NCBI RefSeq assembly: GCF_018603905.1
Contig: NZ_JAHFZZ010000001.1
Span: forward strand, 496,001 to 560,000
Direction of reading: 5' to 3'
Source: Nonomuraea sp. NEAU-A123
GTDB taxonomy: Bacteria; Actinomycetota; Actinomycetes; Streptosporangiales; Streptosporangiaceae
Length of the DNA: 64,000 nt
Shown here: positions 52,021-59,161 of the stretch, one piece after another
How the letters are laid out: each line of letters starts with the position of its first letter
Numbering within the stretch: the first letter of the stretch is position 1
Notes under the pieces: generated by a model
What the model was told of the DNA's origin: nothing
Databases searched by the model: none
The model's input: only the letters and a program-made list of their open reading frames with translations
Made by a program: the position numbers and the translations under genes

Positions 52021-55017
52021 ATGGAGTTCCGGCTCCTCGGCCCGTTAGAGGCATGGTCCGGCAATCGGCAGGTACCTCTTGGTGGGCTCAAACCTCGGGC
52101 CCTCCTCGCCGCCCTGTTGATGGACGAGAACCGGGTGGTTCCGGCCGAGCGCCTCATGGAGGCGGTCTGGGGAGATGACCCGCCGAAAACCGCCCGAGCC
52201 ATCGTGCAGACCTATATCTCCGGACTGCGCCGCACGTTCCAGGAGTTCGAGGGAGACGAGATCATCGTCTCCCATCCGGCGGGTTACCTGATTCGCGTCT
52301 CACCCGGGGCGCTCGACCGCGCGGAGTTCGAACGGCTCGCCGCTGAAGGCCGGCAGGTGGCCTCGTCCGGTCGTTACGAGGAAGCGGTGGATGCCTTCCG
52401 CGCGGCTTTGGCGTTGTGGCGGGGATCGGCGTTCAGCGGTGTGGGTGACTCCTTCCTCAAGGTCGAGGCGGCCAGACTCGATGAGCTGCGGCTGGTGACC
52501 ACGGAGCAACTGATCAGCGCGGAGCTCGCGCTCGGCAGGCACGAACAGCTCATCGGCGAGCTGACGGCGCTCGTCAGCCGTCATCCGACGCACGAACGGC
52601 TTCGCCGCGACCTCATGATCGCGTTCTACCGGCTGGGCCGGCAGTCGGACGCACTGGCGCTCTATCGTCAAGGACGAGAGGTGCTGGTGGCCGAGCTCGG
52701 CGTCGAGCCGGGACCGGAGCTGCGCACGGTCCACGAGGCGATCCTCAGGTCGGACGACACGCTGCTGGGGACTCCGGCCGCACCGGATGGGCGTCCCGCG
52801 GTGCCCGCTCAGATGCCCGCGGCGACGCTCGACTTCACCGGGCGCGACGCCGAGCTCGCCTTGCTGACCACGTCGCTGACCAGCGGTTCATCCATGCCGA
52901 TCTGCGTGGTCTCCGGCCCGGGGGGCAGCGGGAAGTCCACCCTCGCCGTGCACGTGGCGCACCGTGTCGCGGGCGGTTACCCCGACGGCCAGCTCTACGT
53001 CGAGCTGCTGGGCACCTCCGAAGCCCCGGTCTCGCCGCGAGAGGTGCTGGGGCGGATCCTGCGCCAGCTCGGGGAGGTGCCGCCGGAGACGACAGAGGAG
53101 CGGATCGTCCACTACCGCTCGATGCTGGCCGGACGGAAGGTGCTGGTCATCCTCGACGACGCGGCGGCCGAGCAGCAGGTGCGGCCCCTGCTGCCCGGCA
53201 GCGCCGGCTGCGGCGTGCTCGTCACCTCACGCAACCGGCTCGCGGCGTTGTCCGGCGCGTCTCTGACCGAGCTTGATGTCCTCGCCCACGAGGAAGCGGT
53301 GGAGTTGCTGCGCCGGATAGCCGGCCATCAGCGGATCATGGCCGAGCCCGAGGCCGCGGCCCGCATCGTGGAGCAGTGCGGGCGGCTGCCACTGGCCATC
53401 CGCATCGCCGGTGCCAGGCTCAGCACGCGGCGGCGGTGGTCGGTGGGTTTCCTGTCCGACCGGCTCGCCGACGAACGCCATCGGCTGGATGAGCTGACGG
53501 TAGGGGATCAGGAGGTGCGGGCCAGCATCATGCTGAGCTACCGGTTGCTGGATGAACCGGGCAAGAGGACGTTGCGCCTGCTGGGTCTGCTGGGCCTGCC
53601 GGACTTTCCGGTCTGGGAGGTGGCGGTGGCGGCGGAGGTCGCCCTCGCCGAGGCGGAGCGGGTGCTTGAGCAGCTCGTGGACGCTCAGCTCGTCGAGACG
53701 GAGGGCGTCGACGGGATCGGTCACGTGCGCTACCGCGTGCATGAGCTGGTGCGACTGTTCGCCTGGGAACGCGCGGACGCGGAGGATTCCGCCCAGGCGC
53801 GGACCGCCGCCGTGACGCGGGTGCTCGGCCGATGGCTGTGGCTGCTCGCGGAGATCACCGCCGCGGCTCCCTCCGGCCGGATCTCCCTGAGTGCCGCCAA
53901 TCCGGCCGCGGTGGCCGTGGACCCTCCCGTGGCGCGTGCCGTACTGGCCAGACCGCATGTGTGGTTCGAAGCCGAGCAGGACGCTCTGGTGAAGGGCGTC
54001 GAGCTGGCCGCGGCCCTGGACCTGGACGAGATCGCCGTCGCGCTGGCCTCGGCGCTGTGCGCCTCGGTCTTCGTGGCGGACAACCTCTTCGAGGCGTGGA
54101 ACCGTACCCACGACGCGGCCCTGGCCGTGGCCCGCAGGGTCGGCAACGCCCATGGGGAGGCCACGCTCCTGTCGGAGATGGGGCAGCTCCGGTACGAACA
54201 GGATCGCTTCGCGGAAGCACGGGAGTTCCTGAGCCAGGCGTTGTCCATCTTCCGGATCGCGGGCGACGTCCGGGGAGAGGCCGCGTCGCTCGCGGGGCTG
54301 GGCGCGGCCTGCCGTGAGCAGGGGTACCTGCCCGAAGCACTGCACTTCCTGAGCGGGGCCGAGGAACTCTGGCACGACCTGGGCGACGACGCGGCGAGCG
54401 CGCACGTCAAGCGGCTGGCCGGGACGGTTCACCTGGAACTGGGTGACTACCGGGCCGCGTGGCGCGACCTGGGTGACGCCCTGTGGCTCTATCGGAAGAT
54501 CGCGAGTCGCCGCGGCGAGGGGGTGACCCTGCGCTCGATGGCGCTCTACTACTGCGCGCGGGGCGAACTCGCCAGCGCCGAGGAGGCCAGTGGCCAGGCA
54601 CTGAGGATATTCCGCGAGCTCGGCGACGAACTGATGACGGCATACTGCCTGCGTACGTGGGCCAAGACGCAGATTCGGATGGGCCGGCACGCGGAGGTAC
54701 GGCGGCCGCTGGAGAAGGTGCTGGACACCTGCCGGAACCTGGGTGATCGATGGGGTGAGGCGATCACCCTGCGGACCCTGGGGCAGCTTGACCTCGCCGA
54801 GGGACGGCTCAGGGACGCTCGAGATCACCTCGAGTGGTCCCTGCGGAAGTGGCAGGAGCTCGACCTGCCACTGTGGCGAGCGCGGGCGCTGAAAGACCTT
54901 GTGCTCGTGCACGAGGCCCTGGGGGAGACGGAGAAGGCCCGCACGCTCCTGGCCGAGGCCATGGAGATCTTCTCTTCCTACGGTTCGCGCGAGTACGGCG
55001 AGCTGTCCGCCTCATAG
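52021..55017 (+). CDS. SARP-family (AfsR-like) regulator: wHTH-BTAD-NB-ARC-TPR, ends at an in-frame amber
   Basis: The 998-aa protein starts MEFRLLGPLEAWSGNRQVPL with a winged HTH (1-95) and BTAD (about 97-245), then an NB-ARC ATPase with P-loop VSGPGGSGKSTLAVHVAH near 297-314 and VLVILDDAAAEQQVRPLLPG, and C-terminal TPRs (about 700-990). The reading frame stops at TAG 55015-55017, but the same frame beyond it keeps coding character for 28 codons. It shares its design with the regulator at 26016-28883. The likely target is unknown; the VanX-like and CHAP genes follow in the same direction. Confidence 0.9.
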   Translation: MEFRLLGPLEAWSGNRQVPLGGLKPRALLAALLMDENRVVPAERLMEAVWGDDPPKTARAIVQTYISGLRRTFQEFEGDEIIVSHPAGYLIRVSPGALDRAEFERLAAEGRQVASSGRYEEAVDAFRAALALWRGSAFSGVGDSFLKVEAARLDELRLVTTEQLISAELALGRHEQLIGELTALVSRHPTHERLRRDLMIAFYRLGRQSDALALYRQGREVLVAELGVEPGPELRTVHEAILRSDDTLLGTPAAPDGRPAVPAQMPAATLDFTGRDAELALLTTSLTSGSSMPICVVSGPGGSGKSTLAVHVAHRVAGGYPDGQLYVELLGTSEAPVSPREVLGRILRQLGEVPPETTEERIVHYRSMLAGRKVLVILDDAAAEQQVRPLLPGSAGCGVLVTSRNRLAALSGASLTELDVLAHEEAVELLRRIAGHQRIMAEPEAAARIVEQCGRLPLAIRIAGARLSTRRRWSVGFLSDRLADERHRLDELTVGDQEVRASIMLSYRLLDEPGKRTLRLLGLLGLPDFPVWEVAVAAEVALAEAERVLEQLVDAQLVETEGVDGIGHVRYRVHELVRLFAWERADAEDSAQARTAAVTRVLGRWLWLLAEITAAAPSGRISLSAANPAAVAVDPPVARAVLARPHVWFEAEQDALVKGVELAAALDLDEIAVALASALCASVFVADNLFEAWNRTHDAALAVARRVGNAHGEATLLSEMGQLRYEQDRFAEAREFLSQALSIFRIAGDVRGEAASLAGLGAACREQGYLPEALHFLSGAEELWHDLGDDAASAHVKRLAGTVHLELGDYRAAWRDLGDALWLYRKIASRRGEGVTLRSMALYYCARGELASAEEASGQALRIFRELGDELMTAYCLRTWAKTQIRMGRHAEVRRPLEKVLDTCRNLGDRWGEAITLRTLGQLDLAEGRLRDARDHLEWSLRKWQELDLPLWRARALKDLVLVHEALGETEKARTLLAEAMEIFSSYGSREYGELSAS

Positions 55018-55104
55018 GGCCGCTACAGGGAAGCTGAAGCGATCCTGGAGCGCCTGCCCCAATACTTCGACGATCGGAGTGCATCGCAGGCGGGGTTGGA
55101 GTAA
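55018..55104 (+). other. in-frame continuation of the SARP gene after TAG
   Basis: After the amber codon the same frame reads GRYREAEAILERLPQY and on to a TAA at 55102-55104 that abuts the ATG of the VanX-like gene. GRYREAEAILERL is a good TPR helix, so these 28 codons look like the original end of the regulator. Either a recent nonsense mutation shortened the protein slightly or the amber is sometimes read through. Confidence 0.55.
55020..55041 (+). repeat. copy 1 of a 22-bp element flanking the VanX-like gene
   Basis: CCGCTACAGG(GAAG)CTGAAGCG here matches copy 2 at 55806-55827 at 20 of 22 positions. Copy 1 lies in the SARP gene's post-amber extension. Confidence 0.6.
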
Positions 55105-55776
55105 ATGTCAGAGATCGTCCTGCTGGCGGATCGACGTGTCATCAAGCTGCCCGTGGTGGAGAGCGGTGAGCCGCTGGTCGATCTACGCACAGTGGACGTA
55201 CTGCGGCTGGACGACCGCCTGGCCGACTCCGAAGGGGCCTACGCCCATGTGCGCCTCAGCGTCGCGGATCGGCTCGTCGCCGCACAGACCTTTCTGCCCC
55301 GCGGGTTGCGCCTGCTGGTCGTCGAGGGCTATCGCCCGATGGCCCTGCAGCGCCGCTACTTCACCGAGTACCACGCCCAACTCCGTGCGGATCATCCGGA
55401 GTGGAGCGATGAGCGGATCCGGCGACAGGCGAGCCGCTACATCGCTCCACCCGAGGCCGCGCCGCACGTGGCCGGCGCCGCAGTCGATCTGACCCTGGCG
55501 ACCGGCGGCGGCGTGGAGCTGCCCATGGGGACCGAGGTGAACGCCGATCCTGAGGGGTGCGACAGCGCGTGTTACACCGCGGCCGCTGTCTCACCTCAGG
55601 CGGTGGCGAACCGGAAGGTCCTGGTGAGCGCGCTCACCGCGGTCAACCTGGTCAACTACCCCACCGAGTGGTGGCACTGGTCCTACGGCGATCGCTACTG
55701 GGCGTTCGTGTCCGGCGCCGCGGCCGCGTGTTACGGGCCGGTCAGCCACGTCGATCAGGCCCGTACGCGCCGATAA
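55105..55776 (+). CDS. VanX-like D-Ala-D-Ala dipeptidase
   Basis: The 223-aa zinc peptidase of the VanX/DdpX (M15D) family has metal ligands His121 and Asp128 in PHVAGAAVDLTLA, catalytic Glu188 and ligand His191 in PTEWWHWSYGD, and Arg in LVVEGYRPMALQRRYF. It hydrolyses D-Ala-D-Ala or related dipeptides in the cytoplasm. No vanH or vanA ligase gene is nearby, so glycopeptide resistance cannot be claimed; housekeeping turnover of cell-wall dipeptides is equally possible. The ATG directly abuts the TAA that ends the SARP extension. Confidence 0.93.
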   Translation: MSEIVLLADRRVIKLPVVESGEPLVDLRTVDVLRLDDRLADSEGAYAHVRLSVADRLVAAQTFLPRGLRLLVVEGYRPMALQRRYFTEYHAQLRADHPEWSDERIRRQASRYIAPPEAAPHVAGAAVDLTLATGGGVELPMGTEVNADPEGCDSACYTAAAVSPQAVANRKVLVSALTAVNLVNYPTEWWHWSYGDRYWAFVSGAAAACYGPVSHVDQARTRR

Positions 55777-55805
55777 AGCCTTCGTACTACAGAGCAATTT
55801 GTGAG

Positions 55806-55828
55806 CCGCTACAGGCAACCTGAAGCGG
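55806..55828 (+). repeat. copy 2 of the 22-bp element, forming a perfect hairpin
   Basis: CCGCT-A-CAGG-CAA-CCTG-A-AGCGG folds into a stem of 5 plus 4 bp with an opposed A/A. It lies 29 bp after the VanX-like stop and may serve as its terminator. It is nearly identical to 55020-55041. Confidence 0.6.
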
Positions 55829-55837
55829 ACTCATCCA

Positions 55838-55872
55838 CCTTTTCCTCGTCGGCAAGAAACCCGAGGAAAAGG
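55838..55872 (+). promoter_or_regulatory. 5'-UTR hairpin covering the ribosome site of the CHAP gene
   Basis: CCTTTTCCTCG (55838-55848) pairs perfectly with CGAGGAAAAGG (55862-55872) over a 13-base loop. The right arm is the purine-rich stretch that must serve as Shine-Dalgarno for ATG 55884, so folding would hide it. This points to translational control, or a terminator of the upstream unit. Confidence 0.5.
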
Positions 55873-55883
55873 AAATTCCCGCC

Positions 55884-57383
55884 ATGAAAGCCTCACCGAA
55901 ATCGCAGCGCCTCCTCTCCGTCGCGGCTGCGGCCACAGTCCTCGCGAGCGGCTTCGTCGCGACCACGGCACTGCCCGCCGCCGCCGTGTCCCGCGACTCC
56001 ATCGTCTCGATCGCCCAGGCCGAGTTCGACAACGCCGCGCGTAACAAGGAGAACCCGCTGGGGAGCGGCTGCAACTTCTACACCGGGGTGTTCCGTTCCT
56101 GGAAATCCGCAGATGGCTGCCCCACGGGCAGCGGCATCCAGTGGCGGGACAGCGACTGGTGCGCGGACTTCTCCAAGTACGTATGGAAGAACGCCGGCGT
56201 GCCCTTCGCCGATGTCGCGGAGGGCAGCGGGGGAGTGCTCACCGGCTGGGCGGCCTCGTTCCGGGACTACGGGATGGCCTACGGAACCTGGCACGCCCGC
56301 ACCAGCGGCTACACCCCGCAGCCTGGGGACGCCCTGGTCTTCGACTGGGACCAGAGCGGTGACATCGACCACGTCGGGATCGTCAAGTCGGTCGACAGCG
56401 GCCACGTGTACACCATCGAAGGCAACAGCGGCGACAAGATCTCGGCCAACTCCTACGCGCTGAGCAACACCGACATCGTCGGATACAGCTCTCCGAAGGA
56501 CGCGACCACTGGCCCCACGGATCCGCCTGTCCCTCCGCGTGTTCGCCGGGGTGGTGATTTCGATGGTGATGGGAGGGCTGATCGGGCGTTGTGGCGTCCG
56601 TCGACGGGTCACTGGTATGTGGAGTTCAGCAGTACCGGTGCGCAGTTCGAGACCGCTGCTTGGGGTGAGAGCGGGGATGTTCCGGTGCCTGGTGACTTCA
56701 ATGGCGACTACCAGGCTGATCGGGTGTTGTGGCGGCCGTCGACGGGTCATTGGTACATCACCTACAGCACTTCCGGTCAGCAGGTGGAGCTTCCGGGCTG
56801 GGGTCAGAGCGGGGATGTTCCGGTGCCGGGTGACTTCGATGGTGATGGGAGGGCTGATCGGGCGTTGTGGCGGCCGTCAACCGGTCACTGGTATGTGGAG
56901 TTCAGCAGTACCGGTGCGCAGATCGAGACCGCTGCTTGGGGTCAGAGCGGAGACGTTCCGGTGCCTGGTGACTTCAACGGCGACAACCAGGCCGACCGGG
57001 TGTTGTGGCGGCCGTCGACGGGTCACTGGTACATCACCTACAGCACCTCGGGTCAGCAGGTGGAGCTTCCGGGCTGGGGTGAGAGCGGGGATGTTCCGGT
57101 GCCGGGGGACTTCGATGGTGATGGGAAGGCTGATCGGGCGTTGTGGCGGCCCTCCACGGGTCACTGGTATGTGGAGTTCAGCAGTACCGGTGCGCAGATC
57201 GAGACCGCCGCTTGGGGTCAGAGCGGAGACGTTCCGGTGCCTGGTGACTTCAACGGCGACAACCAGGCCGACCGGGTGTTGTGGCGGCCTTCGACGGGTC
57301 ACTGGTACATCACCTACAGCACCTCCGGCCAGCAGGTAGAGCTTCCCGGCTGGGGTGAGAGCGGCGACACCCCAGTCTCATAG
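55884..57383 (+). CDS. secreted CHAP-domain peptidoglycan hydrolase with six C-terminal WRPSTGHWY repeats
   Basis: The 499-aa exported protein has a signal peptide (1-34, ending LPAAA). A CHAP amidase/endopeptidase domain (about 40-205) has catalytic Cys92 in DSDWCADFSKYVWKNAG, His in DIDHVGIVKSV and the third residue in IEGNSGDKIS. After a TGPTDPPVPP linker come six 46-residue repeats of FG-GAP/VCBS type, each GDF(D/N)GDxxADRxLWRPSTGH followed by WY, with Ca-binding DxDGDG/DxNGD loops. The hydrolase cuts peptidoglycan peptide bonds; the propeller-like repeats probably bind wall polymer or carbohydrate. Confidence 0.9.
   Translation: MKASPKSQRLLSVAAAATVLASGFVATTALPAAAVSRDSIVSIAQAEFDNAARNKENPLGSGCNFYTGVFRSWKSADGCPTGSGIQWRDSDWCADFSKYVWKNAGVPFADVAEGSGGVLTGWAASFRDYGMAYGTWHARTSGYTPQPGDALVFDWDQSGDIDHVGIVKSVDSGHVYTIEGNSGDKISANSYALSNTDIVGYSSPKDATTGPTDPPVPPRVRRGGDFDGDGRADRALWRPSTGHWYVEFSSTGAQFETAAWGESGDVPVPGDFNGDYQADRVLWRPSTGHWYITYSTSGQQVELPGWGQSGDVPVPGDFDGDGRADRALWRPSTGHWYVEFSSTGAQIETAAWGQSGDVPVPGDFNGDNQADRVLWRPSTGHWYITYSTSGQQVELPGWGESGDVPVPGDFDGDGKADRALWRPSTGHWYVEFSSTGAQIETAAWGQSGDVPVPGDFNGDNQADRVLWRPSTGHWYITYSTSGQQVELPGWGESGDTPVS
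56553..57380 (+). repeat. six 138-bp repeats arranged as three 276-bp A-B pairs
   Basis: Repeats begin at 56553, 56691, 56829, 56967, 57105 and 57243. Odd units (YVEFSSTGAQ(I/F)ETAAWG) and even units (YITYSTSGQQVELPGWG) alternate, and pairs are almost identical at DNA level, so whole 276-bp pairs were duplicated recently or are homogenised by recombination. Confidence 0.9.
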
Positions 57384-57392
57384 CGCTGAACT

Positions 57393-57428
57393 CGGGAAGG
57401 GCATGGCGTCCAAGCCATGCCCTTCCCG
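57393..57428 (+). terminator. strong hairpin terminator
   Basis: CGGGAAGGGCATGGC (57393-57407) and GCCATGCCCTTCCCG (57414-57428) form a perfect 15-bp stem with a 6-base loop, 10 bp after the CHAP gene stop. Confidence 0.85.
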
Positions 57429-57519
57429 CTTGCCACAGGAGGGCGAAACAGGCCGACTGCCTGGATGGCGTGCTCGGCGGCGGCAACCTGCGAGGTCGGT
57501 TTGTCACGGGCGGGCCGGG

Positions 57520-58122
57520 TCAGCCGGGCCAGCTCTCGCCTTGTCGTAGGCGGTCCAGGCCGAGCCAGAGGGCGTTCATCGCGGCGGCGACGACCTGGTG
57601 GCGGGGGACGTCGCGGTGGTCGTACCACCACAGTGCCAGCCCTTGGATGGCGGCGCGCCATGCCTCCCAGGCGAGCTCCAGCTCGACGCCGTCGGCGTCG
57701 TACTCGCGGGCGAACATCGGCAGGATCAGCGCCCGGCTCTCGGCCGCGACCTGGCGGCGGAGGTCTTCGATCTCGTCCTGGCCTGTGGTGTCGCGGAAGA
57801 GCATCCGCCAGGCGTACGGGTGCTGCTCGATGTAGCCGAGCCAGTCGTCGATGGTACGTGAGACGCGCTGGTCGGCCGGGCCCTCGCCGGGTAGGTGCCG
57901 GTGCCAGATCGCCCGTAGATCGGCGAAATGCCGCTGCAGCAGGTGCCGGTGCAGCTCCAGTTTGCCGGGGAAGTGGTCATACAGGACCGGCACCGAGATG
58001 CCCGAGCGTCTGGCGATCTCCTCGACCGAGGCGCCGTGGTAGCCGCGCTCGGCGAACACCTCTGTGGCGGCGCGCTCGATCACTTCGCGCCGGGCCTGGG
58101 GTGTCAGCCTCTTCCTGGTCAA
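57520..58122 (-). CDS. TetR-family transcriptional regulator
   Basis: The 200-aa protein has an N-terminal HTH (about 8-55: QARREVIERAATEVFAERGYHGASVEEIARRSGISVPVLYDHFPGK) and a helical effector domain with IDDWLGYIEQHPYAWRMLFRDT. The start is uncertain: TTG 58122 has GGGAGG four bases upstream, and the frame is open to TTG 58140. It is divergent from an SDR gene. CTAGGT-type inverted repeats fill the 79-bp gap, so it probably represses the SDR and itself. Confidence 0.88.
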   Translation of the reverse strand: MTRKRLTPQARREVIERAATEVFAERGYHGASVEEIARRSGISVPVLYDHFPGKLELHRHLLQRHFADLRAIWHRHLPGEGPADQRVSRTIDDWLGYIEQHPYAWRMLFRDTTGQDEIEDLRRQVAAESRALILPMFAREYDADGVELELAWEAWRAAIQGLALWWYDHRDVPRHQVVAAAMNALWLGLDRLRQGESWPG

Positions 58123-58140
58123 GGAGCCTCCCGTTGACAA

Positions 58141-58183
58141 CCTAGTACAGGCTAGGTAACGCTATACCTAGTTTCCACTAGGT
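58141..58183. promoter_or_regulatory. overlapping TetR operators in the TetR/SDR gap
   Basis: ACCTAGT-TTCC-ACTAGGT (58166-58183) is a perfect 7-bp-arm inverted repeat. CCTAG...CTAGG (58141-58156) is a second one, and CTAGGT/ACCTAG at 58152-58171 links them. This crowded arrangement is typical of TetR autoregulation. Confidence 0.65.
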
Positions 58184-58201
58184 AATGGAATGGGGCTGGT
58201 C

Positions 58202-58954
58202 ATGGATCTTCGGCTTCGTGGCAGGAGCGCGCTCGTCACCGGCGGCTCGAAGGGGATCGGCGCGGCGGCCGCCGAGGTGCTGGCCGAGGAGGGCTGCCAC
58301 CTGCACCTGGCCGCGCGTGACAAGGGCGCCTTGGACGAGGTGGCCGAGCGGCTGCGGGCGGCGCACGGTGTCGAGGTCACCGTGCATCCGGTCGACCTGC
58401 GCCGGCCCGAGGGGGTCACCTCTCTGGCCGAGTCCGTTCCGGACATCGACCTCCTGATCAACAACGCGGGTGACATCCCGGCCGGTTCGCTGGACGAGGT
58501 GGACGAGCGGACCTGGCGGGATGGGTGGGAGCTCAAGGTGTTCGGCTACATCAATCTCACCCGGCTCGTCTACGCCCAGATGAAGGCTCGCGGGCACGGT
58601 GTGATCATCAACGACATCGGCGCCGCGGGGGAGCGGGTCGACTCCGCGTACATCGCCGGAAGTGCCGGCAACGCCGCGCTCATGGCGTTCACCCGGGCGC
58701 TCGGCGGACGCAGCCTGCGCGACAACATCCGCGTCGTGGGGATCAATCCGGGGCCGGTCGAGACCGAGCGGATCGCCAAGCTCATCGCCACGAGCGACCG
58801 CTTCCGGGAAGCGGCGACGCGTTTCCCGCTCGGCCGGCCGGCCAAGCCGCGGGAGATCGCCGACATGATGGCGTTCCTCGCCTCCGACCGCTCCGCCTAC
58901 ACCAGCGGCGTCATCGTCACCATCGATGGCGGGTTGTGCGCGGGCGGGGCCTGA
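58202..58954 (+). CDS. short-chain dehydrogenase/reductase-family protein with atypical catalytic site
   Basis: This 250-aa Rossmann protein has cofactor motif ALVTGGSKGIGAAAAEVLAEEG (TGxxxGxG) and the structural NNAG in DLLINNAGDIP. The active-site Tyr150 is kept, but the YxxxK Lys is Ser154 (YIAGSAGN) and the usual Ser is replaced in INDIGAAGE. The C-terminal PLGRPAKPREIADMMAFLAS is normal. Proteins with this YIAGSAGN block form a recurring SDR subgroup, so the change is a subfamily trait, though normal carbonyl chemistry is doubtful. ATG 58202 (MDLRLRGRSALVTGG) is preferred over 58190. Confidence 0.87.
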   Translation: MDLRLRGRSALVTGGSKGIGAAAAEVLAEEGCHLHLAARDKGALDEVAERLRAAHGVEVTVHPVDLRRPEGVTSLAESVPDIDLLINNAGDIPAGSLDEVDERTWRDGWELKVFGYINLTRLVYAQMKARGHGVIINDIGAAGERVDSAYIAGSAGNAALMAFTRALGGRSLRDNIRVVGINPGPVETERIAKLIATSDRFREAATRFPLGRPAKPREIADMMAFLASDRSAYTSGVIVTIDGGLCAGGA

Positions 58955-59161
58955 TCGAGCAGGCAGATCACGGGCCACGCGGCGAACGGCGCCCGGCAGA
59001 GCGTGCTGCTGTCGATCAGGACGGAGATGTCGCGGCCACACGAGGCCGGACTGACCTTTGTCGGCGAGCGGCTTCACCTTCACCTTCGCCTCCGTCGCCA
59101 GCGACCTCACCCACCTGGAGGAGGCGGCCCGCGCTTCCCTCCACGCCGCCAGAGCGGAGAG
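58955..59161. other. short gap with a possible gene remnant
   Basis: On the plus strand, 59055-59165 reads PLSASGFTFTFASVASDLTH and on to AARAES and a TAG, without a start codon or ribosome site. The amino-acid usage looks protein-like, so it may be the 3' scrap of a lost gene. It reaches the end of the convergent peptidase gene. Confidence 0.3.

Noticed and set aside
55105-55776. Glycopeptide resistance cluster
   Set aside because: Only a VanX-like dipeptidase is present. No VanH, VanA or VanRS-type genes adjoin it, so resistance is not supported.
55777-55883. c-di-AMP (ydaO-type) riboswitch before the CHAP hydrolase
   Set aside because: That class often precedes wall hydrolases in actinomycetes, but the available leader is only about 100 bases and lacks the conserved paired core. 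Only two simple hairpins are seen.
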